A stretch of 47,330 nucleotides of DNA from Clostridium sp. AM58-1XD. Lineage in GTDB: Bacteria; Bacillota; Clostridia; Lachnospirales; Lachnospiraceae. Positions 7,686 through 15,702 of the stretch are shown here, piece after piece. Position 1 is the first letter of the stretch; the number at the start of each line of letters is the position of its first letter. The notes beneath the pieces are model-generated. The model saw only the letters and a list, made by a program, of their open reading frames with translations, was not told where the DNA came from and made no database searches. The stretch is from contig NZ_QSDR01000033.1 in NCBI RefSeq assembly GCF_003464085.1, forward strand, positions 1 to 47,330. The letters are read 5' to 3'. A program made the position numbers and the translations under genes.

Positions 7686-8684
7686 ATGAAGATGAAGAAA
7701 TTTATTAATGATCCGGAGAATTTGACACCTGAACTGCTGGAAGGATTTGCAGAGGCTCACAAGGACCTTGTAATTCTAGGGGATGAGCGGATGGTAATTA
7801 ATAAAAACCTGGATCAGGCAGACCGTGTGACCATCGTTACCCAGGGAGGGGCTGGCCATGAGCCGGCGATCAGCGGCTTTGTTGGAGACGGAATGGTGGA
7901 TATTTCCGTAGTAGGCGATATTTTTGCTGCTCCGGGTCCGCAGGCATGTGTGGATGCGATCAAGATGGCGGATAAGGGAAAGGGCGTCTTATACATCGTT
8001 CTGAATCATGCTGGTGATATGCTGACGGGCAATCTGACCATGAAGAAGTGCGCAAAAGAAGGTCTGGATGTGATCAAGGTGGTAACGCAGGAAGACATTG
8101 CAAATGCGCCCAGATCCAATTCTGACGACAGACGCGGACTTGTAGGCTGTATTCCGACTTATAAGATCGCAGGAGCGGCTGCGGCAGAAGGAAAGAGCCT
8201 GGAAGAAGTGGCGGCCGTTGCGCAGCGTTTTGCGGACAATATGGCAACCCTTGCCGTGGCAGTGACGGGAGCGACTCATCCTGCAACAGGAAGCCTTCTG
8301 GCTGACCTGGGAGAAGATGAGATGGAAATCGGCATGGGCCAGCATGGAGAGGGCGGAGGAGGACGTCAGCCGCTTAAGACAGCTGACGAGACGGCTGAGA
8401 TTATGCTGGACGGACTGATCGCAGACCTGGGAATCAGAGAAGGGGAAAAGATCATGCTGATTCTCAATGGAACAGGCGCCACGACGCTGATGGAACTGTT
8501 CATTATCTACCGCAGATGTGTATCCTATTTGAAAGAAAAGAATATTGAAATCGTGGCAAATTATGTAGGAGAACTTCTGACTGTGCAGGAACAGGGCGGA
8601 TTCCAGATGTTTATGGCCAGAATGGACGATGAACTGCTTCATTACTGGAATGCACCATGCTGTACGCCTTATATGAAAAAATAG
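7686..8684 (+). CDS. dhaK: Dihydroxyacetone kinase-type subunit DhaK
   Basis: 332 residues. The substrate-binding subunit holds a short ketose through a covalent hemiaminal to a His. The expected residues are His58 in GGAGHEPA (general acid/base) and His220 in GMGQHGEGGGG (covalent attachment). Asp111 in LNHAGDML corresponds to the substrate Asp of the enterobacterial enzyme. That motif reads KNYTGD in classical DhaK as I remember it; here Lys and Tyr are replaced by Leu and His, so the ketose may not be dihydroxyacetone. The ATG at 7686 follows AGGAGAAGG. It lies between dhaL and a VOC-like gene. Confidence 0.88.
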   Translation: MKMKKFINDPENLTPELLEGFAEAHKDLVILGDERMVINKNLDQADRVTIVTQGGAGHEPAISGFVGDGMVDISVVGDIFAAPGPQACVDAIKMADKGKGVLYIVLNHAGDMLTGNLTMKKCAKEGLDVIKVVTQEDIANAPRSNSDDRRGLVGCIPTYKIAGAAAAEGKSLEEVAAVAQRFADNMATLAVAVTGATHPATGSLLADLGEDEMEIGMGQHGEGGGGRQPLKTADETAEIMLDGLIADLGIREGEKIMLILNGTGATTLMELFIIYRRCVSYLKEKNIEIVANYVGELLTVQEQGGFQMFMARMDDELLHYWNAPCCTPYMKK

Positions 8685-8722
8685 CATAAATATGAAAAAT
8701 AGCATAAAAGGAGGAAATACAT

Positions 8723-9043
8723 ATGGCAGCAGAATATATGCATATCGGCATTCCCGTACTGAACAAAAAAGAGGGAATGACTTATAACGAGGCTATGAAA
8801 TTTTGGGTCAGCAATGTAGATGATTATGACTTTAAAATTGAGTATCTCAAATTTGAAGAGGGGACGCCTTTTCCGGAAATACTGTCCAAGCAGCCACATG
8901 TTGCATATAAGGTAGATGATCTGGACCATTATATGGAACAGGCTCAGAGGGTGATATGCGGACCGATGGACTGCGGTCCCGGCGTGCGCCTTGCATTTGT
9001 TTTCTGGGATGACGCAATTATCGAATTGTACGAAGAAAAATAA
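8723..9043 (+). CDS. Small VOC-like (glyoxalase-fold) protein
   Basis: 106 residues. The alternation of short strands with HIGIPVLNKKEG at the start, HVAYKVDDLDHYM in the middle and AFVFWDDAIIELYEE at the end resembles a VOC/glyoxalase half-module with metal-ligand-like His and Glu. The start has AAAGGAGGAAATACAT in front. It sits inside the dhaLK-aldolase operon, 12 bp before the aldolase. VOC proteins include isomerases, epimerases and lyases, so a sugar-phosphate isomerase or epimerase role is possible but is inferred from context only. Confidence 0.7.
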   Translation: MAAEYMHIGIPVLNKKEGMTYNEAMKFWVSNVDDYDFKIEYLKFEEGTPFPEILSKQPHVAYKVDDLDHYMEQAQRVICGPMDCGPGVRLAFVFWDDAIIELYEEK

Positions 9044-9055
9044 GGAGAGTAGCCG

Positions 9056-9907
9056 ATGTTAGTAAATATGAATACCGTACTGCAGTATGCAGAAGAGAAG
9101 CGGTGCTGTATCGGAGCATTTGATACGCCTAATCTGGAAATACTCATGGCGGTGCTTTGCGCTGCGCAGGAGCGGAATGAACCTGTTATTATCCAGCATG
9201 CACAGCTTCATGAGCCGGAGATGGCGATCCGCATCATCGGCCCTGTCATGGTCCGGATGGCGAAGGAAGCGAAAGTACCGGTCTGCGTGATGCTGGATCA
9301 CGGCGAGGATATGGAGTATGTAAAAATGGCTCTGGACCTGGGATTTACGGCGGTTATGTATGACGGCTCTTCCAAGTCATACGAAGAAAATGTCGGCATG
9401 ACAAGGGAAGTGGTTGCCATGGCTAGAGACTACGGAGCCAATGTAGAAGCGGAAATCGGCATTGTAACAGGCCATGAGGGGCGGGAATTTAAGATCGACA
9501 GCTCAGATTCTGCGTATACAGATCCGGAGCTGGCGGCCCGTTATGTAAAAGAAACAGGTATCGACGCGCTGGCAGCTTCCGTAGGCACGGTACATGGTTT
9601 CTACACGACGAAGCCGAATCTGGACTTTGACCGGATCGTAAAGATCAAAGAGATGACGGGAGTGCCCCTAGTTATGCACGGCGGTTCCGGCATCAGCGTG
9701 GAGGATACCCAGAGAGCGATCCGTTGCGGAATCCGTAAAATCAACTACTTCTCCTACATGTCTCACGCCGGAGTGGAAGGAGTAAAGAAGCTGCTAGAGA
9801 AGGGAGAAGTCAAGTACTTCCACGACCTGGCAAATGCGGCCGTAGAAGCAATGAAAGAGGATGTTCTGAACGCAATGGCGATGTTTGCCCTGGAAGAAAG
9901 AGCATGA
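9056..9907 (+). CDS. Class II (zinc) aldolase, FBA/GatY/KbaY family
   Basis: 283 residues, the normal length of tagatose/fructose-bisphosphate-type class II aldolases. Catalytic Asp and a zinc His are in VCVMLDHGED (about residue 82). Further zinc ligands lie in EAEIG, VGTVHGFY and VMHGGSG, and the phosphate-binding KINYFSYMS segment is present. Class II aldolases cleave a ketose (bis)phosphate to DHAP or a related ketone and an aldehyde. With DhaKL upstream, one product or substrate is likely a short ketose phosphate. AAGGAGAG precedes the start. Last gene of the operon, followed by a strong terminator. Confidence 0.92.
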   Translation: MLVNMNTVLQYAEEKRCCIGAFDTPNLEILMAVLCAAQERNEPVIIQHAQLHEPEMAIRIIGPVMVRMAKEAKVPVCVMLDHGEDMEYVKMALDLGFTAVMYDGSSKSYEENVGMTREVVAMARDYGANVEAEIGIVTGHEGREFKIDSSDSAYTDPELAARYVKETGIDALAASVGTVHGFYTTKPNLDFDRIVKIKEMTGVPLVMHGGSGISVEDTQRAIRCGIRKINYFSYMSHAGVEGVKKLLEKGEVKYFHDLANAAVEAMKEDVLNAMAMFALEERA

Positions 9908-9952
9908 TCCGATAAGAATATGAGTAAGAAAGAAACAACAGCATGATAATAT

Positions 9953-10001
9953 GCCGGATTTTCAGACGGAAATAAATTCCGCCGGGAAATCCGGCGTTTT
10001 T
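9953..10001 (+). terminator. Rho-independent terminator of the dha-aldolase operon
   Basis: GCCGGATTT pairs with AAATCCGGC, enclosing an inner CGG/CCG helix, and is followed by GTTTTTC. Confidence 0.85.
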
Positions 10002-10051
10002 CTTATACCGCTCTGCCGGCCGCCTCCTGAACTGCCCACACGTAATCCTCC

Positions 10052-10079
10052 TTGTGATTTTGCCGCCGTATGATATAAT
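10052..10079 (+). promoter_or_regulatory. Promoter of the three-component sensor operon
   Basis: TTGTGA (10052-10057), 16-bp spacer, TATAAT (10074-10079) with an extended -10 TGA. The -10 is embedded in a palindrome that occurs twice in this gap. Confidence 0.55.
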
Positions 10080-10209
10080 ATCCAGAAGATGGATATTATA
10101 TCAGCGCATGCTGGTTTCTGCGTTCACCGCAGAAAGCCAGGCGCCAAAATCCGCCGGAGGCCATGGCCGCGGAGCGGCTATGGAATAATATCCAGAAGAT
10201 GGATATTAT
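10075..10209. repeat. Twin 25-bp palindromes flanking a family A repeat
   Basis: ATAATATCC AGAAGAT GGATATTAT occurs at 10075-10099 and again identically at 10185-10209, 110 bp apart. The first copy overlaps the -10 box and the second ends 33 bp before the GTG start at 10243. Between them is family A copy 2 (CCGCAGAAAGCC, then GGCGCCAAAATCCGCCGGAG). The palindromes may be operators or hairpins. This explains most of the 335-bp gap. Confidence 0.85.
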
Positions 10210-10242
10210 AACGGAGCGGATTGAAAACGGAGGAGGCTGGCT

Positions 10243-11292
10243 GTGAAACGGAAAACGGACAGAAAAATCATATTGCTTTTTTTAGGCGTCTTTTTTATCG
10301 GATTCCTCACCTTTCTGACACGATCTTATTATGACAATGTTCTGGACAAAATAGGTGCTGATAATCTGGAGAACGTCAGGACATTTAAATATCATTTCGT
10401 CGCAATTGTGGATAATTCGGAGCTGCCTTTCTGGCAGGATGTATTTCAAAGTATGAAAAAAGAGGCGGAGAACCAGGAAGTCCTTTTGGAACTGTGGGGA
10501 AAAAATAAATCCACAGAATATACGACTCTGGATTTCATGGATATGGGAATTGCAGCCAAGGTGGATGGGATTATCCTGGAGTATACAGGTGAATGGAAAC
10601 TGGAAGGGAAGATTAAAGAAGCACAGGAAAAGGGAATTCCTGTTGTGACGATTTTAAAGGATGCCCCCAACAGCAGACGAGTCAGCTATGTGGGGATCAA
10701 TTCCTATCAGCTGGGACAGGAATACGGCCGCCAGGTTTTAAAACTTTTGCCGGAAGGAGAGGAACCGGTGCGGGTCATGGCGCTTCTTCATGACAGCTCT
10801 GTGGACGGAAGCCAGTCCCAGATATTAAATCAGATTAACAATATTCTGGTAACGGAAGACAGCCATCCGGAGCGGATTACTGTGGAAGAGCAGAAGATCG
10901 GTTCCGTGGGGAATTTTGAAGCGGAAGAAACCATATGGAATATTTTTCAAAGCCCCCAGGGGCCTCCTGATGTTTTTATATGTATGAATGAGACGGATAC
11001 GGAAGCTGTGTATCAGGCGGTCATTGACTTTAATATGGTGGGAGAGGTGCAGCTGATTGCATACTATCAATCAGAACAGATCATAGAAGCGATTAAACGG
11101 GGACGGATCCCTGTGACCATGATCGTGGACATCGATCAGATCGGCAGATACAGCGTGGAGGCTCTGGCAGAATATTTGAAGGAAGGCCGTGTAAACTCAT
11201 ATTACAGCGTGGATCTGCAGTTCGTGAACAGAGGAAATTTGGGCGCATATGTAGAAAAACTGGGGGGATACAGATGGATCGCAGAGGAATAA
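10243..11292 (+). CDS. Membrane-anchored sugar-binding sensor protein (XylFII-like)
   Basis: 349 residues. An uncleaved N-terminal membrane anchor (residues about 8-26) is followed by a periplasmic-binding-protein-like sugar domain (VDGIILEYTG, GIPVVTILKDAP, VSYVGINSYQLGQEYG). There is no lipobox. The GTG start follows GGAGGAGGCTGGCT. It overlaps the LytS kinase gene by 19 bp. This matches the XylFII-LytS-YesN arrangement of clostridia, in which an anchored binding protein presents sugar to the kinase rather than feeding a transporter. A ligand such as a pentose is inferred from the operon. Confidence 0.85.
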   Translation: MKRKTDRKIILLFLGVFFIGFLTFLTRSYYDNVLDKIGADNLENVRTFKYHFVAIVDNSELPFWQDVFQSMKKEAENQEVLLELWGKNKSTEYTTLDFMDMGIAAKVDGIILEYTGEWKLEGKIKEAQEKGIPVVTILKDAPNSRRVSYVGINSYQLGQEYGRQVLKLLPEGEEPVRVMALLHDSSVDGSQSQILNQINNILVTEDSHPERITVEEQKIGSVGNFEAEETIWNIFQSPQGPPDVFICMNETDTEAVYQAVIDFNMVGEVQLIAYYQSEQIIEAIKRGRIPVTMIVDIDQIGRYSVEALAEYLKEGRVNSYYSVDLQFVNRGNLGAYVEKLGGYRWIAEE

Positions 11293-12800
11293 AATTTTGG
11301 GACAGGCTTCCTCTTGAGAAAAAGATTCTGATGGAGGTTACCCTGATGGCGCTGGCTCTGTTTGCCAGCAATCTGTTTATTTACTGGCAGGTAAACAGAA
11401 CGACCCAGAAGATGGATACGGTATATGCCAGCAATGTTAATCTGAGTGAGCTTTCCGATACGCTGGAAGAAGTTCAGCAGGGACTGTACAGCTGTATATC
11501 GATTCAAAGTTCGGAAACGCTGGAAAATTACTATAGGAGCGAACAGGAATACAGAAACCTCCTGCATGGCCTGAACCAGAAAATGATTGATAATCCGATT
11601 AAAATACTGGAACGGAATATCAGAAATATGTCGGAGTCGTATCTTGATATTGCTGCAGAAGCAGTACAGGCGAAACGCGGCAGAAATGTAGAAAAATATA
11701 AGGACTGCTACGAAACGGCCAGTAAGCATTACCAGTACATCAACGATTACATATCACAACTTAACAACTTGCAGTTTCGTAACAACTCTGCCAGATATCT
11801 GACACTTCAGCAGGGATTAAAGTATATGGAGGTGGTCAGCTCTTTGATTCTGATCTGCGTGATGGTGGTCGGGATTTCCATATTGATGATGATTACAAGA
11901 GATATTGTCAATCCTCTTACGAACTTAGCCCATACGGCAAACCTGGTAGGACAGGGGTGCTTTCATCTGAAAATGCCCGATACCGGGTCAGAAGATGAAA
12001 TCGGAATTCTAACCAGAACATTTAACAAGATGATTGCCAGCCTGGAGGAATACGTAGGGAGAATCAGGGAAAGCGCGGAAAAAGAGCAGAAGATGATGGA
12101 AAAGGAGCTTCTGATGGAAACCCATTTAAAGGAAGCCCAGTTGAAATATCTCCAGTCCCAGATCAATCCCCATTTCCTTTTTAATTCCCTCAATGCAGGC
12201 GCCCAGCTTGCGGTTATGGAAGACGCAGAAAAGACATGTACATTTCTGGAACGGATGGCGGACTTTTTCCGCTATAATGTTAAAAAAAGCCTGGAAGACG
12301 CTGCGGTGGGGGAAGAAGTGGAAGCTGTGGAGAATTATATCTATATTCTTAACGTCCGGTTTGATGGAGATATCCACTATGAAGCGGATATTGATGAAGA
12401 CGCCGAAAGCATCCGCATGCCGAGTATGATCCTTCAGCCGATTGTGGAAAATGCCGTAAACCATGGCATCAGAAATATTGATTGGGAGGGAAAAATTTCT
12501 CTTACTGTAAAGCGTTCGGACGGTATTTTAAAAATATCCGTCAGGGATAACGGAAAAGGGATGTCCAGTGAAACCATTTGCAGAATATTAAACAGAGGGG
12601 AAGCGCCGCAGGGCGTAAGCCGCCAGGGCAGTTCCACAGGCATTGGCATGGATAATGTAAGGAACCGTTTGGAAATGTACTATGACTGCAAAGACATTAT
12701 GAGTATTACCAGTGAGGGAGAAAATAAGGGGACTGAGGTAACGCTTATGATTCCTTTAAAGGAGGGAAAAGACGATGTACCGGATTTTATTGGCGGATGA
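11274..12800 (+). CDS. LytS/YesM-type sensor histidine kinase
   Basis: 508 residues. TM1 about 18-39, extracytoplasmic helical region, TM2 about 186-207, HAMP (about 208-262, RDIVNPLTNLAHTANL), coiled coil, then the His_kinase domain with phospho-acceptor His300 in QINPHFLFNSL and an HATPase_c domain (IVENAVNHGI, DNGKGM, GIGMDNVRNRL). It overlaps both neighbours, which suggests translational coupling and equal expression. It should sense the sugar through the upstream anchored binding protein and phosphorylate the YesN-type regulator. Confidence 0.93.
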   Translation: MDRRGIKFWDRLPLEKKILMEVTLMALALFASNLFIYWQVNRTTQKMDTVYASNVNLSELSDTLEEVQQGLYSCISIQSSETLENYYRSEQEYRNLLHGLNQKMIDNPIKILERNIRNMSESYLDIAAEAVQAKRGRNVEKYKDCYETASKHYQYINDYISQLNNLQFRNNSARYLTLQQGLKYMEVVSSLILICVMVVGISILMMITRDIVNPLTNLAHTANLVGQGCFHLKMPDTGSEDEIGILTRTFNKMIASLEEYVGRIRESAEKEQKMMEKELLMETHLKEAQLKYLQSQINPHFLFNSLNAGAQLAVMEDAEKTCTFLERMADFFRYNVKKSLEDAAVGEEVEAVENYIYILNVRFDGDIHYEADIDEDAESIRMPSMILQPIVENAVNHGIRNIDWEGKISLTVKRSDGILKISVRDNGKGMSSETICRILNRGEAPQGVSRQGSSTGIGMDNVRNRLEMYYDCKDIMSITSEGENKGTEVTLMIPLKEGKDDVPDFIGG

Positions 12801-14361
12801 TGAGGGAATTATGCTGAATTCCTTAAAACATATTATAGAATCCAACTTCGGAAGCGAATGTGAAATCACGTGTGTAAAGACAGGAAGAGGCGTTGTGGAA
12901 CAGGCCGAGAGCTTCCGGCCGGATATTTCATTTGTAGACATACAGATGCCGGGTCTGAATGGAATCCAGGCGATCAAGGAAATACGGCAGACCAATAAAA
13001 CCATGGTAATCGTTATCATTTCTGCCTTTGATAAATTCGGCTATGCTCAGGAAGCTGTGAATCTGGGCGTAATGGAGTACCTGACAAAACCGGTTAATAA
13101 AAAGACGATCCTGGATGTGTGTATGAGAGCCATGCATCAGGTGGACGATATAAGAAAGAAGAGGAGCGATGATTTAAGGATAAGGGAAAAGCTTGAAATT
13201 GTCGTACCCATGATCGAAAGCGGCTTTATTTATAATATCCTTCAGGATGATACGGAGATATATCAGGAAAGCTATGAGGAGATGCTCAACATTACAGATA
13301 AGTTCTGTTCCCTGCTCGTGCTGGAGTTTGGAGACAGTGAGGAAAAGGGCGTCATGACAAATGCCGTTGGAGTCAGTGTGAAAGCCAGCAGATTTTATCC
13401 GCAGCTCCGTGAAATTATCAAAGATTATTTTGATTGCATCGTAGGCTCTGTTATGGGAAACAGAGTCGTTGCTTACATACCGGTGAAGCGGGAGAATTTT
13501 CAGTATGAAGAACGGGTAGAAATGATCACAAGAACCAGAAATATGATTCATAAACTGGAGAACAGGATTGACAGCCGTTTCCGGGCGGGAATCGGAACGG
13601 TAAGGCCCATGGAGGAGGCGAAAGAATCCTATAACGAAGCGCTTACGGCCCTGAGGGAATGCGAAGGCCATGTCGTCCACTTCAGGGATCTGCCCAGTTA
13701 TAAGGAATATGAGGGAGAATATCCGGTCAACCTGGAAAACAAGTACTACCAGAGGGGAGTTAAGGCCGATAAGGCAGGGGCGCTCCGGTGTGCCGGAGAG
13801 ATTTATGACTGGATGGTGAAAAATTATGGTGACTGCAGGGAGGACATCGAAATTAAGGTTCTGGAACTTGTTATGCAGCTGGAATACAGGGGATTCCAGA
13901 AGGGAGGAATGAAATACGGGTTCCGCTACAGGCACAATTATATGAAAGAAGTGCGGGAAGCCGCGGGATTTGAAGAGCTGCGCCGCTGGTTTATGGGTAA
14001 GACCGCAAAGATGTGCGAAAGTATGGGAAGCCTCAGAGAAAAAGAGTCGGAAAGCCTTGTTTTCAGGGTAAAGAACTATATCGATGAAAATTATCAGAAG
14101 GAGCTTTCTCTTGACGAAGTATCACGGATGGTGGACGTAAGCCCATACTATCTCAGCCGTCTTTTTAAGCAGGAGACGGGTAAGACGTTTATCGAATACC
14201 TTACATCGGTCAGGATGAAAGAGGCACGGCGTCTTTTGGCGAATCCGGATTACAGCATTAAAGAAGTATGCGTGATGTCAGGATACGGGGATCCGAATTA
14301 TTTCAGCCGTATTTTTAAGAAATATGAAGGGATTACTCCCACGGAATACAGGGAAGGGTAG
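12775..14361 (+). CDS. YesN-type response regulator, AraC-family output
   Basis: 528 residues. The receiver domain (1-120) has the acidic pair LADDE and phospho-acceptor Asp55 in FVDIQMPG, with Lys in LTKPV. A long linker domain follows. The C-terminal AraC DNA-binding domain (about 430-526) has both HTHs (LSLDEVSRMVDVSPYYLSRL and SIKEVCVMSGYGDPNYFSRI). It overlaps the kinase gene by 26 bp. It probably activates the transporter promoter near 15656, whose -35 is poor. Confidence 0.93.
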   Translation: MYRILLADDEGIMLNSLKHIIESNFGSECEITCVKTGRGVVEQAESFRPDISFVDIQMPGLNGIQAIKEIRQTNKTMVIVIISAFDKFGYAQEAVNLGVMEYLTKPVNKKTILDVCMRAMHQVDDIRKKRSDDLRIREKLEIVVPMIESGFIYNILQDDTEIYQESYEEMLNITDKFCSLLVLEFGDSEEKGVMTNAVGVSVKASRFYPQLREIIKDYFDCIVGSVMGNRVVAYIPVKRENFQYEERVEMITRTRNMIHKLENRIDSRFRAGIGTVRPMEEAKESYNEALTALRECEGHVVHFRDLPSYKEYEGEYPVNLENKYYQRGVKADKAGALRCAGEIYDWMVKNYGDCREDIEIKVLELVMQLEYRGFQKGGMKYGFRYRHNYMKEVREAAGFEELRRWFMGKTAKMCESMGSLREKESESLVFRVKNYIDENYQKELSLDEVSRMVDVSPYYLSRLFKQETGKTFIEYLTSVRMKEARRLLANPDYSIKEVCVMSGYGDPNYFSRIFKKYEGITPTEYREG

Positions 14362-14369
14362 GAGCGTAT

Positions 14370-15428
14370 ATGAAAAAATGGTTGTGTATAGGGGCAGCGG
14401 TGTGGATCGCCTGTGCGGGAGTCATGTCAGGATGCAAAACAATGGAAACGGATGCGCCGAAAGCGGAAGAACAGGAGACAAAAGTTCCGCAGATCGGGCT
14501 CAGTTTTGACTCGTTTGTGATAGAAAGATGGATAAGGGACAGAGATGTTTTTGTCTCCACAATGAAGGCGCTGGGGGGTGAAGTGAATGTTCAGAATGCC
14601 AACGGCGATGTGCAGGAACAGATCTCCCAAATCGATTATTTTATTGAAAAGAATATGGATGTGATCGTCGTAGTGGCAGGAGACTGCGAGGCGCTTACCG
14701 GAGTCATGAGAAAGGCCAAGGAGGCGGGAATTAAGACGCTTACTTATGACCGTATGATCAAAAACGCGGGTGCAGATCTCCACATATCCTTTGACAATGA
14801 AATGGTAGGACGCCTTATGGCGGAAAGCCTGGTTGAAAATATACCGGAAGGCGGGGATATTTTTCTGATTCAGGGGCCGGTGACGGATGATAATGTGGCT
14901 TTGATACGAAAGGGAATCGACGGCGTACTGGATGGGAGCAATCTGAGAGTGGCTTATGAAGCCAACTGTGAAGGCTGGCTGGCGGAAAATGCCTATACAT
15001 ATGTGAAGAAGGGATTGAAAAGGACAAGGAATGTCAAGGGAATTATCTGCGGCAACGACGATCTTGCCAGCCAGGTATTCCGCGGGCTTTCAGAAGAGCG
15101 CCTGGCGGGGAAGGTCGTGCTCACCGGACAGGATGGAGATCTCGTCGCCTGTCAGAGGATCATGGCCGGAACCCAGGAGATGACAGCTTTTAAGTCGATG
15201 GAAGAAGAAGCCAGAATAGCGGCAGAATACGCATATCGCCTGGCGATGGGCGAGGGTATTTCCGATGTGACAAAGACCGTCGACGACGGGACGTATGATG
15301 TGCCGTATCTGGAACTGAAGCCCGTTCCTGTGACAAAAGAAAATATGGACGAGGTGATCATAAGCGGCGGTTTTCATGCAAAAGAAGACGTCTATCTGAA
15401 TGTGAGCCAGGAAGAAAAAAGAGAATAG
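14370..15428 (+). CDS. Sugar-binding lipoprotein, XylF/ChvE-like (first copy)
   Basis: 352 residues. Lipoprotein signal with lipobox GVMSGC, lipidated Cys22. Peripla_BP_4-type fold with IGLSFDSFVIERW, DVIVVVAGD and AGIKTLTYDRMI; the YDRMI and NDDLASQ motifs are those of xylose/multiple-sugar binding proteins. It starts 8 bp after the YesN gene, so it belongs to the sensor operon rather than to the transporter operon, which has its own binding protein. It may feed the same ABC transporter or help sensing. A family B repeat follows its stop. Confidence 0.85.
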   Translation: MKKWLCIGAAVWIACAGVMSGCKTMETDAPKAEEQETKVPQIGLSFDSFVIERWIRDRDVFVSTMKALGGEVNVQNANGDVQEQISQIDYFIEKNMDVIVVVAGDCEALTGVMRKAKEAGIKTLTYDRMIKNAGADLHISFDNEMVGRLMAESLVENIPEGGDIFLIQGPVTDDNVALIRKGIDGVLDGSNLRVAYEANCEGWLAENAYTYVKKGLKRTRNVKGIICGNDDLASQVFRGLSEERLAGKVVLTGQDGDLVACQRIMAGTQEMTAFKSMEEEARIAAEYAYRLAMGEGISDVTKTVDDGTYDVPYLELKPVPVTKENMDEVIISGGFHAKEDVYLNVSQEEKRE

Positions 15429-15429
15429 C

Positions 15430-15545
15430 AAGGTGTTACAAAAAGGAATATAACGTTGCCATCGATACCGGATGCGGGGACCTGACTACCGTCTGGAACG
15501 GAATCTGGTATCGGTGGCACAGCTGATTCCTGACCTTGGCACCTT
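15430..15545. repeat. Intergenic palindromic repeat family B, copy 3
   Basis: It begins AAGGTGTTACAAAAAGG and ends TTGGCACCTT. The inner hairpin is made by ATCGATACCGGAT and ATCTGGTATCGGT. The left half aligns well with 5568-5695 (AAAAAGGAATATA block). It lies directly after a stop codon. Confidence 0.75.
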
Positions 15546-15570
15546 CGTATTATAGCATATATTTGACAGC

Positions 15571-15602
15571 AAAAATGTCCTGCTTGACAGGGCATTTTTT
15601 TA
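15571..15602 (+). terminator. Rho-independent terminator after the sensor operon
   Basis: AAAAATGTCCTG pairs with CAGGGCATTTTT (one G-U) around a TTGA-type loop, followed by a run of Ts. It separates the sensor operon from the transporter operon. Confidence 0.75.
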
Positions 15603-15652
15603 ATTTGGGCATTTCTGTGCAGTAAGGTGACAAGCAAGTCCAGAACGCGTTG

Positions 15653-15661
15653 TGATATAGT
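15653..15661 (+). promoter_or_regulatory. Activator-type promoter of the transporter operon
   Basis: Extended -10 TGATATAGT with no recognisable -35 at 16-18 bp. It lies 42 bp before the binding-protein ATG. The weak -35 suits activation by the YesN-type regulator; no YesN site could be defined. Confidence 0.45.
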
Positions 15662-15702
15662 AAACCCATCAAAAGAAACCAAATTTTGGAGGAGGACTTG
15701 AT

